Positions 39,532 through 50,463 of a DNA stretch of 64,000 nucleotides are shown one piece after another. Source of the DNA: Calophaca sinica (Eukaryota; Streptophyta; Magnoliopsida; Fabales; Fabaceae); the NCBI GenBank assembly GCA_037113605.1, contig CM073734.1:37456985-37520984 (forward strand), read 5' to 3'. The notes under the pieces were generated by a model. The model was not told the DNA's origin. It saw only the letters and a program-made list of their open reading frames with translations, and did no database searches. Each line of letters begins with the position of its first letter. The first letter of the stretch is position 1. Made by a program: the position numbers and the translations under genes.

Positions 39532-41124
39532 ATGGCAGATAAATTAGAACTCCAATTGCAAAACTTTGCAAGACACATGGAGAAACTCTTCCAAGAACGT
39601 AGTAATATGTATCATGGGTATCTTGACAAGCTTGAGATGAGAAGTATGAAGAGACATAAGGATTCTGAAAAAGAAAGAAAGCATAAGGAGAGTGAACGAG
39701 AAAGAAAGTGTAGAGAATTTATGGAGGGTCCTGTGTATGAGAAGTATTTGATTAGAGAATTTTTGGAGGACGAGGAGTATGTAAAGTATCATGAAGAAAA
39801 GAGGATGAGAAAAGAGGCCAGAAAACAAAAGAGGGCCTTGAAGAAAAATGAGACATCGAGAGAAAGAGAGTGAAAAGAAAATTGAGGGCAGAAATAAAAA
39901 GAATAAGAATTATGAGGAAAAGAGTCAAGAACTAGAGAGAAAAGAGAATGCTCAAGAGAGAAAAGAATGGAAAAACAAAGAGAAAAAATTGAGATCATTC
40001 TCCCAACACACGATGTACAAACTCTCTCATAATTTCTAACTCTAACCCTTTGTTTATCTTTGATGATTCTCTTGTGCAAGAACTTGAAGAAGTGGCTCCA
40101 AAGGAAGAATGGCAGGAAACTATTCAAGTGGAGGAAAGAGAAAATTGAGTGCCCAATTGAAAGTCTCTTGAAACAAGAGAGGAAGGTTAATGAATCAAAG
40201 GTGGTGCCTGAGGGTGATTGGCCGAAGGTTCCTCAAAAGGATGCTTGCAAGGAAACTATCGGTTTGAACCCTTGCATTTTTTTGTCTTCTACTACGTTCA
40301 TTGATATATCTCTTGTTAAATTGTTTAAGAAGTCTCTTCCTCCTATGTTTGCTAGGTTTGCAAATTTACATGTTGAAATGCCTAACTTTTTCTATTCCCT
40401 TAAGCCTAGCTTGAGTGTTGAAACCATGAGGCATGAAGTGTTTAATCCATCCTATTCTTCTAAACTTGATTTGAGAATTATGAGCCAAGACTTGAAAGAA
40501 TTCTTTGATAAATGTGTTGTTGTGCTTTCTAATGCTAACTTGGTTCATGACAACAATCTTGAAGAATGTGTTGGATTTCTTAAGAAACGTTTGTTTGCCA
40601 AGTTGGACACTTACTCTTTTGTTAAAAATAAGGTTAGCATTTTAAGGTTTCTTATGGGCACTAATTGTTTGCATGTGGAATTAATTGATGGTTACACTAC
40701 CACATCTCTCCTCACTCTACCAAATTTTCCCAAACCTTTTATGATTCCATATGATGCTCCTAAAGTGTTTGAAAGGGTTGTTTTGTCTCAAAAAGAATCA
40801 TCCTTAGTTTTTGATAAGAAGAATATCCGTAAGGCCCAACTTGCTTCGGAGCCTTTGCAAAGACAAAGTATTTTCTCTCTTGTCACCATGTCCAATCCAA
40901 GAAAGGTAAATTTGGTCCTTAATCTCAATTTCAAGAGGTACAACTTTCTCATTACTTCTAAAATTCCTTTTCTTGAAAATGAACATGTTGGGTTGCTAAA
41001 TGCAAAGAGTGGAATTGTGTTTCGCCTCCTGTTTCGCCTACGGGGTACATTTGGTGATTTCTCACAATTTCCATTTGACCCGGGTGGGAAGGTTAACTTC
41101 TTCTTTCATGTCCTTGACTTGTAA
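39532..41124 (+). pseudogene. Family A ORF, copy 12 (two open halves)
   Basis: The second-best copy. The first 107 or so codons are open to the same CATCGAGAG change as copy 11 (near 39857). From 40060 the second half is open through the authentic stop at 41124. A 12-bp insertion near 41025-41036 repeats the GTTTCGCCT sequence without breaking the frame. Confidence 0.74.
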
Positions 41125-41191
41125 TTTTTTCTTCATATAGGCTGTGTTGGAACTAAAATTTGAGGTCAAATTTCTTCCAAGAAGGAGGGGA

Positions 41192-42510
41192 TGATGAAGA
41201 CCTGAAGTGCAAGGATGAAGAATCATTACATGGCATAAGTGAATCTATAATAAGAGGCGTGACAAGAAAACAAAGTAGGGCTGTACACTATTTGGCCCAA
41301 ACTTATCTAGCTTATTTTTGTTTTAAATAAAGTCGTAATAAGCTCATGGGCTGCATGTTGCATTTTGCACTAAAGGCCCAAAGACACTTGTTTGAATTTT
41401 TGGATTTTAGTTGTTTGGTTTGAGTGTTTGTTTGCTATAATCTTTTTTGGATAAGAGTAGTAAACAAATCAGCGATATTTTTGTGTGTGAATAAATAGCA
41501 CAACATTAAGGGTTCTTGGTGGTTACAAAAGCTAAGGAAGAAAGGCATTGAATTGGAAGACATGTGGGACCAAACTCTTCATTGTTGGCTTCAATGCATC
41601 AAGCCTTGTGAAGGAATCTTCCTAACAGCTATATTGAGAGCTTAATTGGCTAATATAGTGTGGAGAAGGTGTTGGACAGCTCCCTAAAGACAAATGAATG
41701 CACCAGACAAAGAAACAAATGCATTGAGTGCATTGTCTAGCTTTTATTGGTTGTCGATTACAAATTGAAGAAGACAATGAAGCTAGCATTTAAAAAGTTG
41801 TCTAATGAATAATATAGCTGCTGCAATAATGCTCCAATTATTGTACACTTGAAGGCTAGTTGGTTACACATTGAATTAGGCATTAAACTAGCAATTAGTA
41901 AGCTTTTTAGGAATAGAGAAAGCTGATACCTTTACCTTGTAATCTCTATATAATGGCAAGTTTCTAATGAGAAGGATCAGAATTTTGGATGAAAAAGCTT
42001 GTGTTTATCACAATTGAGAGACTTATGTTCTCTTGGGTTCTGGATTGAGCCATTTTTGAACTTATCAAGAAGCAAACCTTCTTGTGGCGTTCTTCACTCT
42101 GCTTATCAATTCCTTAGGGAATTGTGGCGCATCCATCCCTCATCTTTATCCATTTCTTTTTATTTTATTTGATAACAATTCTGTTTTAGAACAGCTTGTG
42201 CTATAATTTAGTTCGTCCATTTTCGCTTATTTAACTTCTGAATTTGCGAAAATGTTAAACTACAAAGTTGTTCATGACATCTTGAACTTCAATTTTGAGT
42301 CAAGAATCAATTAATTTGAATGCGAATTGAGTGAGAAATCGATGTTTGTATCTGACTGAATTTCTGGGCCTGAAACAACACATTAAATCTATTTGATTCT
42401 GCTTGTTTATTCTTGTCATGGCAATAAAAACGCAATGATAACTGAGTTTGGATTTCAACCAAAGATCGAATTTAACAAAATGACTACCCACATCAAAGTG
42501 GTTGTCATCA
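41192..42510 (+). repeat. Family A LTR 12, right terminal LTR of the array
   Basis: 1319 bp, the longest of the twelve. It carries a 20-bp insertion at 41591-41610 found in no other LTR, and private changes near 41384 and 42430. No primer site follows: sequence of the family C LTR resumes at 42511. This is therefore the outer 3' LTR of the array. Its distinctness fits expansion of the inner units after insertion. Confidence 0.93.
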
Positions 42511-44862
42511 AAAGGGTGAGATTATAAATCTCAGTGAGCTCTTCACGGACTCCTCACCATTCTCTCCTCGGAACATTCTAGGCTGAGAAGACTAACTTAG
42601 GCATTTCAAACCTAGACATACTCTCCCTATGTACCATAAGGACTTGACTTGCAACTTCTCGATATCCCTAAGCTAAGACGCTTTAGAAGGCGCTAGCTTG
42701 AGTTAAAAACTTAGCATATAATCAAATAGGGTAATCCTAGGGCCAATATGCCACTTATCAACTTGTGATTAAACTAGACACATAAATGTATAGCAACCCA
42801 CATCAATCCTACAAATGTCCATTCTTTAACCTTTGTTTAGCTCGACTAACCTTAATATAATATAAATTGCAACCTTATTAACTAAGAACGTATTGTTCTT
42901 ACTTACTCACTTTGTGCTTAACACATCTTTGCTTTTTCTTATGCTATTGGACTTTGCCTTATGCTCTATACCACAAATCCCAATCAACCTAGCTTGCTTA
43001 TCCTTTAAGTGATCTAATCACAATGCTCATTACTATATAATAATTAAGTGACTAGGGGTGTGCTATCCAAGATTTCATACAACTAACTAAGCTAATTCCG
43101 AATACGTATATATAAATACATACAAGGAATTCATTAACATTCATAAACTTAACATCACTTCACATATTATACCATTCATAGGAGATATATAATATGATGC
43201 TTTGCATGTAATGCACTTTGTGTTATTGGGTAGTGTCGTAGGCTTCAGTCCCTAGACCCCAATTACACACTTTCGGAATGGTGGTTAGACGTCATAACCC
43301 TCCAAGGGCGTCCCACTTGGCTAACCAAACCGATCTACTCCTATAAATAGAGGAGTCTTGCCATGGACTTTTGCTTATGCATATGCTTATGCTTATGATT
43401 GTATGCATGTTCATAGAAATACAGTCATTCTCATTACTTAACTATTCAAGGAAACTACAATCATTTCAATGAATCAAGCTTTATTAATAGTACCCCTTTT
43501 CATCTAATTAATCCAAATCATGGACACTAATTCACACATTCATCCTATCACATCCTTTTCCTAGGGTCCTTTCTTGACCTCTATGACTTAAGCTTATGGC
43601 TCTTAGACAAGCCTCACAATTCACCAAATTAATGGACAACACATACATTAGCTAATCCCTTGAAACTCTATGGAGTTCTCAAGAGAGAAAACATCAAGCA
43701 TACATTCAACTGTGGGGGGTTGGGGGCAGTCGCCAACCACTTTTAAACAAGCCCACTACACAATCATAACAATCAAAACAATCATAACAATCATGACAGT
43801 AACAACTTAATCTCTTATAGGTATTTAAAACCTAACTTGAACCTAAGGTTCATATGTTACTAAAGGAAGAGAAATTCCTATATGTGGGACTTATGGGTGC
43901 CCATCACCTAGGGGTTGAAGAACTCACCTCTATTCTTCAAGACATTGAGCTAGGAAGGTTGAACTTTGGACTCTTTGCTCCTCTTCAAGCTTTTCCCTCT
44001 TTGCTCAACTTGGGGCTCCTCCAAATACTTCCCAAATCTTGATCTTCAACCTTCAATCTTCCTTCTCCATCCAAGAACTTGAACCATCCTTGCTGGAGCT
44101 TGGTCTTCTCCCCCTTATTCTTCTCCAAATCGTGCTTCTTCTTCTCCTCTCTAGGGTTCAAACCCAAATCTTCAAAATACCCACATCTCAACTCTCAAAC
44201 TCTCCATTTAGGCAAGTGATTGAAGAAATCCAACATGAATCTCTTCAATCCTTCTCAAAGGGTGAAACCCTAGCTCTCCTCTCTCTTTCTCCTTTCCCTT
44301 TCTCTTCTTTTCCTTCCCTCTTTCTCTATTTCTGCATTCTGCTCGCTGAAACAGCGTTTTTAAACACTTTTGCAGCTGTGAATCGATTCACAGCATAGTG
44401 TGAATCGATTCCCACAGTGCAAAAAGTGCCTGAATCGCAGTCTTAATGAGTGAATCGATTTCTGCATGCGAGTCCCAGTGGCCTGTCTTATGTGAATTGA
44501 TTCCTGGCTTCTGTGAATCGATTCCCACTGCTAGAATTTGATGCATAAGGATTTTTAATGCTGTGAATCGATTCCTGGAGAATATGAATCGATTCACACT
44601 GCAGAAAAACCAAGAAAACTTAGTTCTAACACCAAACCTTGAGACTTTCTTCTCAAATTAACTTCCATAACTACAAATCAACACCTTTAACCATCTTAGG
44701 ATTAAATCCACACTTATTCCTCAACTCAAACCCATTAACTTTCTTATCAAAACTTTGTGTAATTATATCCACTCACCTTGAAATCAAATTAAGCTTGGAT
44801 ACAATCACACAATTCTCCTCATAACTTATTCTCAACTTAGCTTAGAAATTTGGGGTGTTACA
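42511..44862 (-). repeat. Family C 3' LTR (on the minus strand), part right of array A
   Basis: Matches 52245-54599 almost base for base (2352 against 2355 bp). The missing 261 bp of its other end should lie left of array A, outside the window. It contains a pyrimidine-rich tract (44275-44335) and a cluster of AATCGATT palindromes (44377-44600). Confidence 0.92.
44377..44600. repeat. Cluster of AATCGATT palindromes, left C LTR
   Basis: Six AATCGATT cores plus degenerate copies, mostly within (T)GTGAATCGATTC. The first is a perfect 16-bp palindrome at 44377-44392. Spacing is irregular (20-60 bp). Confidence 0.9.
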
Positions 44863-44897
44863 CTACTACCCACCTTTTAAAAAATTTCGTCCTCGAA
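44863..44897 (-). promoter_or_regulatory. Family C polypurine tract and pre-PPT motif
   Basis: On the minus strand this reads TCGAGGACGAAA, then a T/A run, then AAAAGGTGGGTAG just before the LTR. The arrangement is that of many plant Ty3/gypsy chromoviruses. Confidence 0.75.
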
Positions 44898-45594
44898 AAT
44901 TACTGCATCCTTCATTGGAACTTCAACTACAACTTCCTTTCATAGCCCATTCCGTCCATTGGAAAACCTAGAAACGATTAACTCTCACAAAGCATTAGTC
45001 GATAGAATACTTGCAATCGCGAATGACTCTAGGTATCATCCGATTTGGTGGTAACTCACATCCTTACTAACTTCAAATCCTTCCCCCGTGAGATAGGTTC
45101 TCACTTCCAGATTTCCTATGTGGGGGCTAAGTGTGTAGGAACTTCTTAGCGTTGGCAATATGGGATGCGGACAGAGATTTACCTCCATGGAATCTCGTCC
45201 CCAAACCACGCCTTTCTTTCTTACCTCATCCTTCTGTATAATCAATTGGCTTTTGGTGTCAAGCGAGTGAATCTTTGCTCCTTCTATCTCTTTAGGCTCC
45301 TTGGAAGATACTCTCCTTCGAATACTCCCTGGAAGTTCACCCCAAAACAGCATCCAATACTATCGTTGGTGGTTTCGTAACCCTTCATTGGGCAACTATC
45401 TTATCAAAATAGAATTGTCACCTAGAGGTGACTGATACATACCTTGAACAAACTTTTCCCATTCGTAACTAATACATTACCAATGGAAATCCTTTCTTAG
45501 AGACCTCTTCCGCAACTACGGAGTTGCTACTCATATTTTGCTCACTGTACTTGGTCTTGCAACCGACTTGGCCTAGAAAACTTGAAACTCTAGG

Positions 45595-45599
45595 GTTGC
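45595..45599. repeat. Target-site duplication of element B, left copy
   Basis: GTTGC immediately before the LTR 1 start; matches 50464-50468. Confidence 0.92.
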
Positions 45600-46303
45600 T
45601 GATGTGATCCTGGCAGCCCTCAAGAAATTACAACAATAATAAAAGGATTCTTCTTTAAGTTATGTTTATTTGCTTTGAATAAAGATTGTAATAAGTCTAT
45701 TGGGCTGCATTACTTGGGTTTTCCATATTGGCCCAATTGAACTTCTTATTTTCGTTTTTATTTGTAGTTTATTTTAAGTTAGCTGAATTAGTTTTATTTA
45801 AATTAATTAAAAAAAAGGACAGCAGCTGATGGCTATTGAAATGCTCCATTTAGGAGTTGTTAGGAAGTGTAACTGACACTTTAATACACTAGTTAATGGA
45901 CAATTGAAGTGCAGCCATTAATATGATGATGTAGGCATTCAATTGACATTACTAATGTGTCTAGGAAGAAAGAGAGAAGCTGATTTTGCTATCCTATATA
46001 TGTAATACGAATTTTATGAATGAAGGCAGAGTTTTGCTTTGAGAAAAACTTGTGTTTATCACATTTTGAGAGTCATGCACTCTTGGGTTCAGGATTGAGC
46101 AAAAAATTGAACTTATCAAGAAGTAACCTTCTTGTGGCGTTCTTCGATTTGCTTATCAATTCCTTAGGGAATTGTGGTGCTTCCATCCCTCATCTTTATC
46201 CATTTCTTTTTATTTTATTTAAAAACAATTCATTGCTCAATATAATTTCAACCGAAGATCGAATTTATCAAAAAGACTACCCATATCAAAGTGGTTGTCA
46301 TCA
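45600..46303 (+). repeat. Family B LTR 1 (left terminal)
   Basis: 704 bp, TGATGTGATCC...GTTGTCATCA. AATAAA near 45678 and a TATA box (TATATAT) near 45995. It has 'cattgctcaatat' where LTRs 2 and 3 have 'ctgttctgaatat', a CTG-site difference. Confidence 0.95.
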
Positions 46304-46305
46304 AG

Positions 46306-46317
46306 TGGTACCAAAGC
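46306..46317 (+). promoter_or_regulatory. Family B primer-binding site, unit 1
   Basis: TGGTACCAAAGC, two mismatches from the iMet site TGGTATCAGAGC, followed by TCAGGTT as in many plant elements. The second unit has the same site at 48386-48397. Confidence 0.85.
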
Positions 46318-46689
46318 TCAGGTTGAGGTTGAAATTTCTATTTGTTTTTCCTTTCATCTTTTCAGTTTCTATTCACTTCTTCTTCTTCATTCTGTTTCAA
46401 TTTTTCCCTTTTTTTAAAAAAAATCGAAATTAAAAAAAAAAAGAAAAAAAGTGCAGACCCTTTCTTGTTTTTTGGACAATTCTCTTTTGTGCGTTCCTTT
46501 ATTTCTTTGACAAACTCACTTCTCAAATTCTGTTTTTGTCACAAGTTTGTTGCTTGCTTGTTTTGTTTGTATTTGACCCTCTAAAGAACTCAAAGAGAGC
46601 ATTTTGCGAGAGAGAGTGAAACATTTGGCAAGTAGAGAAGTCTTTTCTTATTTATCCTTATTATTTACTCTAACTTGATTCTTTGCAAC

Positions 46690-47623
46690 ATGTTGAGATC
46701 TTCTATAAATGAATTTGTTGTGGAAGGATATCAGGTTGGTATGTGGATGAAAAGAAATTGTGAGAGGTTAGACAGAGAAAAGGAGGCAGCAAGAAGAGAA
46801 AAAGAGAGGTTAGATAGAGAGAAAGAGGCAAGCAAAGAAAAAGAAAGAAGGCGTAGAGAAAAGGAGAGGGAGGATAAGAAACGACGTAGAAAAAAAGAGC
46901 ACGAAAAGATCAATAGTGCCTTTGAGAAAATTTGTGAAGAGTTTAATAAGGAGTTGAAAAACATACAAAGAGAATATTTGAGAGAAGATAGTGGAAGAGA
47001 AAGAAAAACAACAAAGTGAAATCAATGTTGAGAAAAGAAAAGAGGGTGAGAGAGAAGAAAGAGTTGCAGAGGAAGTCATCTTGGAAACTTGTTTTTATCC
47101 TAACCTTTTGCCAAGTTCTATTGATTCTATTATGCAAGAGGTTGAAGATGAAATTCCAAAGAAACAATGTAGTGCATCAAATGAAGTTAAATTGCAAGAG
47201 GAATTTAGGGATGTGTCTCCAAAGGAAGTACGTTGCAACTTTTTGCCAAACATGAGAATGAGGCATCAAGTAGACATCATTCCAAGTGCACCACTACTCA
47301 CTAGGCCAGCTTTTCAAATTCATGAAGAAGTACCTCCAAAGGAAATTGAAGATACGAAAATATTTTTTGATGTTGAAAACAAAGGGGAAGCAAGTGAGGA
47401 AAATGTTCAAATTGAGAGTGTCCTTATCATAGAAATTAAGGTGGAGAGAGCATCATTGGCAGAGAAACTTAAGTATATCTTTTTATCTAAAGATGCTTGC
47501 TTTACTACTAACGCTAATTTTTTGCATGGTGGTACTGATTCCCTTTTCAAGGCATATATCTTCATAGTTCCAAGAGAAGAACCCCGTGGATTCAAAAGAA
47601 TTATGTTTGATCCCGGAGGATGA
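46690..47623 (+). pseudogene. Family B ORF, copy 1 (one frameshift): charged coiled-coil protein of unknown function
   Basis: The first ATG in frame is at 46690 (MLRSSINEF). The N-terminal third carries repeated REKE and KERLDREKEA-like stretches, a strong charged coiled coil. The frame breaks near 46985, where five bases present in copy 2 are missing. Downstream the second frame is open to the stop at 47621-47623. It contains three repeats of the type (E/D)-V/I-x-PK (EIPKK, DVSPKE, EVPPKE) and ends FDPGG. The PKE motif and FDPGG also occur in the family A protein. No zinc knuckle, protease, RT or integrase motif is seen. Intact length would be about 310 residues. Confidence 0.72.
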
Positions 47624-47665
47624 AGAGGATTTCTTAAGTCAATAAATTCGAGGACGAATTCCCTC

Positions 47666-47679
47666 GAAGAAGGAGGGTA
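47666..47679 (+). promoter_or_regulatory. Family B polypurine tract, unit 1
   Basis: GAAGAAGGAGGGTA abuts LTR 2. It is preceded by TTCGAGGACGAATTCCCTC, a chromovirus-like 3' signature. In unit 2 the same region (49728-49758) reads TTGAGGGCGAATTCCCTC. Confidence 0.85.
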
Positions 47680-48383
47680 TGATGTGATCCTGGCAGCCCT
47701 CAAGAAATTACAACAATAATAAAAGGATTCTTCTTTAAGTTATGTTTATTTGCTTTGAATAAAGATTGTAATAAGTCTATTGGGCTGCATTACTTGGGTT
47801 TTCCATATTGGCCCAATTGAACTTCTTATTTTCGTTTTTATTTGTAGTTTATTTTAAGTTAGCTGAATTAGTTTTATTTAAATTAATTAAAAAAAAGGAC
47901 AGCAGCTGATGGCTATTGAAATGCTCCATTTAGGAGTTGTTAGGAAGTGTAACTGACACTTTAATACACTAGTTAATGGACAATTGAAGTGCAGCCATTA
48001 ATATGATGATGTAGGCATTCAATTGACATTACTAATGTGTCTAGGAAGAAAGAGAGAAGCTGATTTTGCTATCCTATATATGTAATACGAATTTTATGAA
48101 TGAAGGCAGAGTTTTGCTTTGAGAAAAACTTGTGTTTATCACATTTTGAGAGTCATGCACTCTTGGGTTCAGGATTGAGCCAAAAATTGAACTTATCAAG
48201 AAGTAACCTTCTTGTGGCGTTCTTCGATTTGCTTATCAATTCCTTAGGGAATTGTGGTGCTTCCATCCCTCATCTTTATCCATTTCTTTTTATTTTATTT
48301 AAAAACAATTCTGTTCTGAATATAATTTCAACCGAAGATCGAATTTATCAAAAAGACTACCCATATCAAAGTGGTTGTCATCA
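47680..48383 (+). repeat. Family B LTR 2 (shared middle LTR)
   Basis: 704 bp. Serves both internal regions. Nearly identical to LTR 1. Confidence 0.95.
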
Positions 48384-48770
48384 AGTGGTACCAAAGCTCA
48401 GGTTGAGGTTGAAATTTCTATTTGTTTTTCCTTTCATCTTTTCAGTTTCTATTCACTTCTTCTTCTTCATTCTATTTCAGTTTTTCCCTTTTTTAAAAAA
48501 AAAATCGAAATTAAAAAAAAAAAAGAAAAAAAGTGCAGACCCTTTCTTGTTTTTTGGACAATTCTCTTTTGTGCGTTCCTTTATTTCTTTGACAAACTCA
48601 CTTCTCAAATTCTGTTTTTGTCACAAGTTTGTTGCTTGCTTGTTTTGTTTGTATTTGACCCTCTAAAGAACTCAAAGAGAGCATTTGCGAGAGAGAGTGA
48701 AACATTTGGCAAGTAGAGAAGTCTTTTCTTATTTATCCTTATTATTTACTCTAACTTGATTCTTTGCAAC

Positions 48771-49704
48771 ATGTTGAGATCTTCTATAAATGAATTTGTT
48801 GTGGAAGGATATCAGGTTGGTATGTGGATGAAAAGAAATTGTGAGAGGTTAGACAGAGAAAAGGAGGCAGCAAGAAGAGAAAAAGAGAGGTTAGATAGAG
48901 AGAAAGAGGCAAGCAAAGAAAAAGAAAGAAGGCGTAGAGAAAAGGAGAGGGAGGATAAGAAACGACGTAGAAAAAAAGAGCACGAAAAGATCAATAGTGC
49001 CTTTGAGAAAATTTGTGAAGAGTTTAATAAGGAGTTGAAAAACATACAAAGAGAATATTTGAGAGAAAAGAAGATAGTGGAAGAGAAAGAAAAACAACAA
49101 AGTGAAATCAATGTTGAGAAAAGAAAAGAGGGTGAGAGAGAAGAAAGAGTTGCAGAGGAAGTCATCTTGGAAACTTGTTTTTATCCTAACCTTTTGCCAA
49201 GTTCTATTGATTCTATTATGCAAGAGGTTGAAGATGAAATTCCAAAGAAACAATGTAGTGCATCAAATGAAGTTAAATTGCAAGAGGAATTTTGGGATGT
49301 GTCTCCAAAGGAAGTACGTTGCAACTTTTTGCCAAACATGAGAATGAGGCATCAAGTAGACATCATTCCAAGTGCACCACTACTCACTAGGCCAGCTTTT
49401 CAAATTCATGAAGAAGTACCTCCAAAGGAAATTGAAGATACGAAAATATTTTTGATGTTGAAAACAAAGGGAAGCAAGTGAGGAAAATGTTCAAATTGAG
49501 TGTCCTTATCATAGAAATTAAGGTGGAGAGAGCATCATTGGCAGAGAAACTTAAGTATATCTTTTTATCTAAAGATGCTTGCTTTACTACTAACGCTAAT
49601 TTTTGCATGGTGGTACTGATTCCCTTTTCAAGGCATATATCTTCATAGTTCCAAGAGAAGAACCCCGTGGATTCAAAAGAATTATGTTTGATCCCTGAGG
49701 ATGA
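48771..49704 (+). pseudogene. Family B ORF, copy 2 (3' frameshifts)
   Basis: The N-terminal 230 or so codons are open and lack the break of copy 1. The frame is lost near 49450 by single-base losses in a T run and a G run, then by a 2-bp loss near 49500. A C-terminal change near 49695 turns CCCGGAGG into CCCTGAGG. Each copy is thus intact where the other is broken. Confidence 0.72.
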
Positions 49705-49758
49705 AGAGGATTTCTTAAGTCAATAAATTGAGGGCGAATTCCCTCAAGAAGGAGGGTA

Positions 49759-50463
49759 TGATGTGATCCTGGCAAATTTCTCAACAAATTACAACAATAA
49801 TAAAAGGATTCTTCTTTAAGTTATGTTTATTTGCTTTGAATAAAGATTGTAATAAGTCTATTGGGCTGCATTACTTGGGTTTTCCATATTGGCCCAATTG
49901 AACTTCTTATTTTCGTTTTTATTTGTAGTTTATTTTAAGTTAGCTGAATTAGTTTTATTTAAATTAATTAAAAAAGGACAGCAGCTGATGGCTATTGAAA
50001 TGCTCCATTTAGGAGTTGTTAGGAAGTGTAACTGACACTTTAATACACTAGTTAATGGACAATTGAAGTGCAGCCATTAATATGATGATGTAGGCATTCA
50101 ATTGACATTACTAATGTGTCTAGGAAGAAAGAGAGAAGCTGATTTTGCTATCCTATATATGTAATACGAATTTTATGAATGAAGGCAGAGTTTTGCTTTG
50201 AGAAAAACTTGTGTTTATCACATTTTGAGAGTCATGCACTCTTGGGTTCAGGATTGAGCCAAAAAATTGAACTTATCAAGAAGTAACCTTCTTGTGGCGT
50301 TCTTCGATTTGCTTATCAATTCCTTAGGGAATTGTGGTGCTTCCATCCCTCATCTTTATCCATTTCTTTTTATTTTATTTAAAAACAATTCTGTTCTGAA
50401 TATAATTTCAACCGAAGATCGAATTTATCAAAAAGACTACCCATATCAAAGTGGTTGTCATCA
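49759..50463 (+). repeat. Family B LTR 3 (right terminal)
   Basis: 705 bp. Its start differs ('ggcaaatttctcaac' against 'ggcagccctcaag') and one A run is two bases shorter. It is followed directly by the target duplication. Confidence 0.95.

Larger units (their letters stand above)
1..42510 (+). mobile_element. Tandem head-to-tail array of family A non-autonomous LTR retrotransposon (12 LTRs, 12 internal regions)
   Basis: LTR and internal blocks alternate in one orientation with a period of 3540-3575 bp. LTR starts are at 2128, 5688, 9243, 12787, 16334, 19874, 23416, 26957, 30508, 34063, 37617 and 41192. Every LTR begins TGATGAAGACC after a purine tract, and ends GTCAACA or GTCATCA two bases before a tRNA-like primer site. 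No gag, protease, RT or integrase motif is visible in any unit, so the family would need proteins from another element. Its 3' region resembles Ty3/gypsy chromovirus ends. The array begins left of the window, so the true copy number is unknown. At its right end it is inserted in a family C LTR, with AAAGG (42511-42515) as the likely target duplication. Confidence 0.93.
44863..45599 (-). other. Family C internal region, 3' part
   Basis: Between the 3' LTR of C and element B. No ORF above background and no retroelement protein motif on either strand. The last five bases (GTTGC, 45595-45599) are the left target duplication of B. Confidence 0.7.
45600..50463 (+). mobile_element. Family B non-autonomous LTR retrotransposon, tandem dimer (LTR-INT-LTR-INT-LTR)
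   Basis: Three LTRs of 704-705 bp alternate with two internal regions of 1375-1376 bp. The whole block is flanked by GTTGC at 45595-45599 and 50464-50468. It therefore behaves as one insertion inside C, either integrated as a dimer or expanded by unequal exchange. LTRs and leader are clearly related to family A. No gag or pol is present. Confidence 0.95.

Noticed and set aside
1..42510. CRISPR-like or classical satellite array
   Set aside because: The repeats are 3.55 kb with LTR, primer-site and purine-tract structure in plant DNA. They are retrotransposon units.
43854..44398. Short ORFs in family C LTRs (also at 53589-54085)
   Set aside because: They are short, have no domain, and overlap pyrimidine-rich and palindromic LTR sequence. 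The similar frame in the solo LTR reflects shared LTR DNA.
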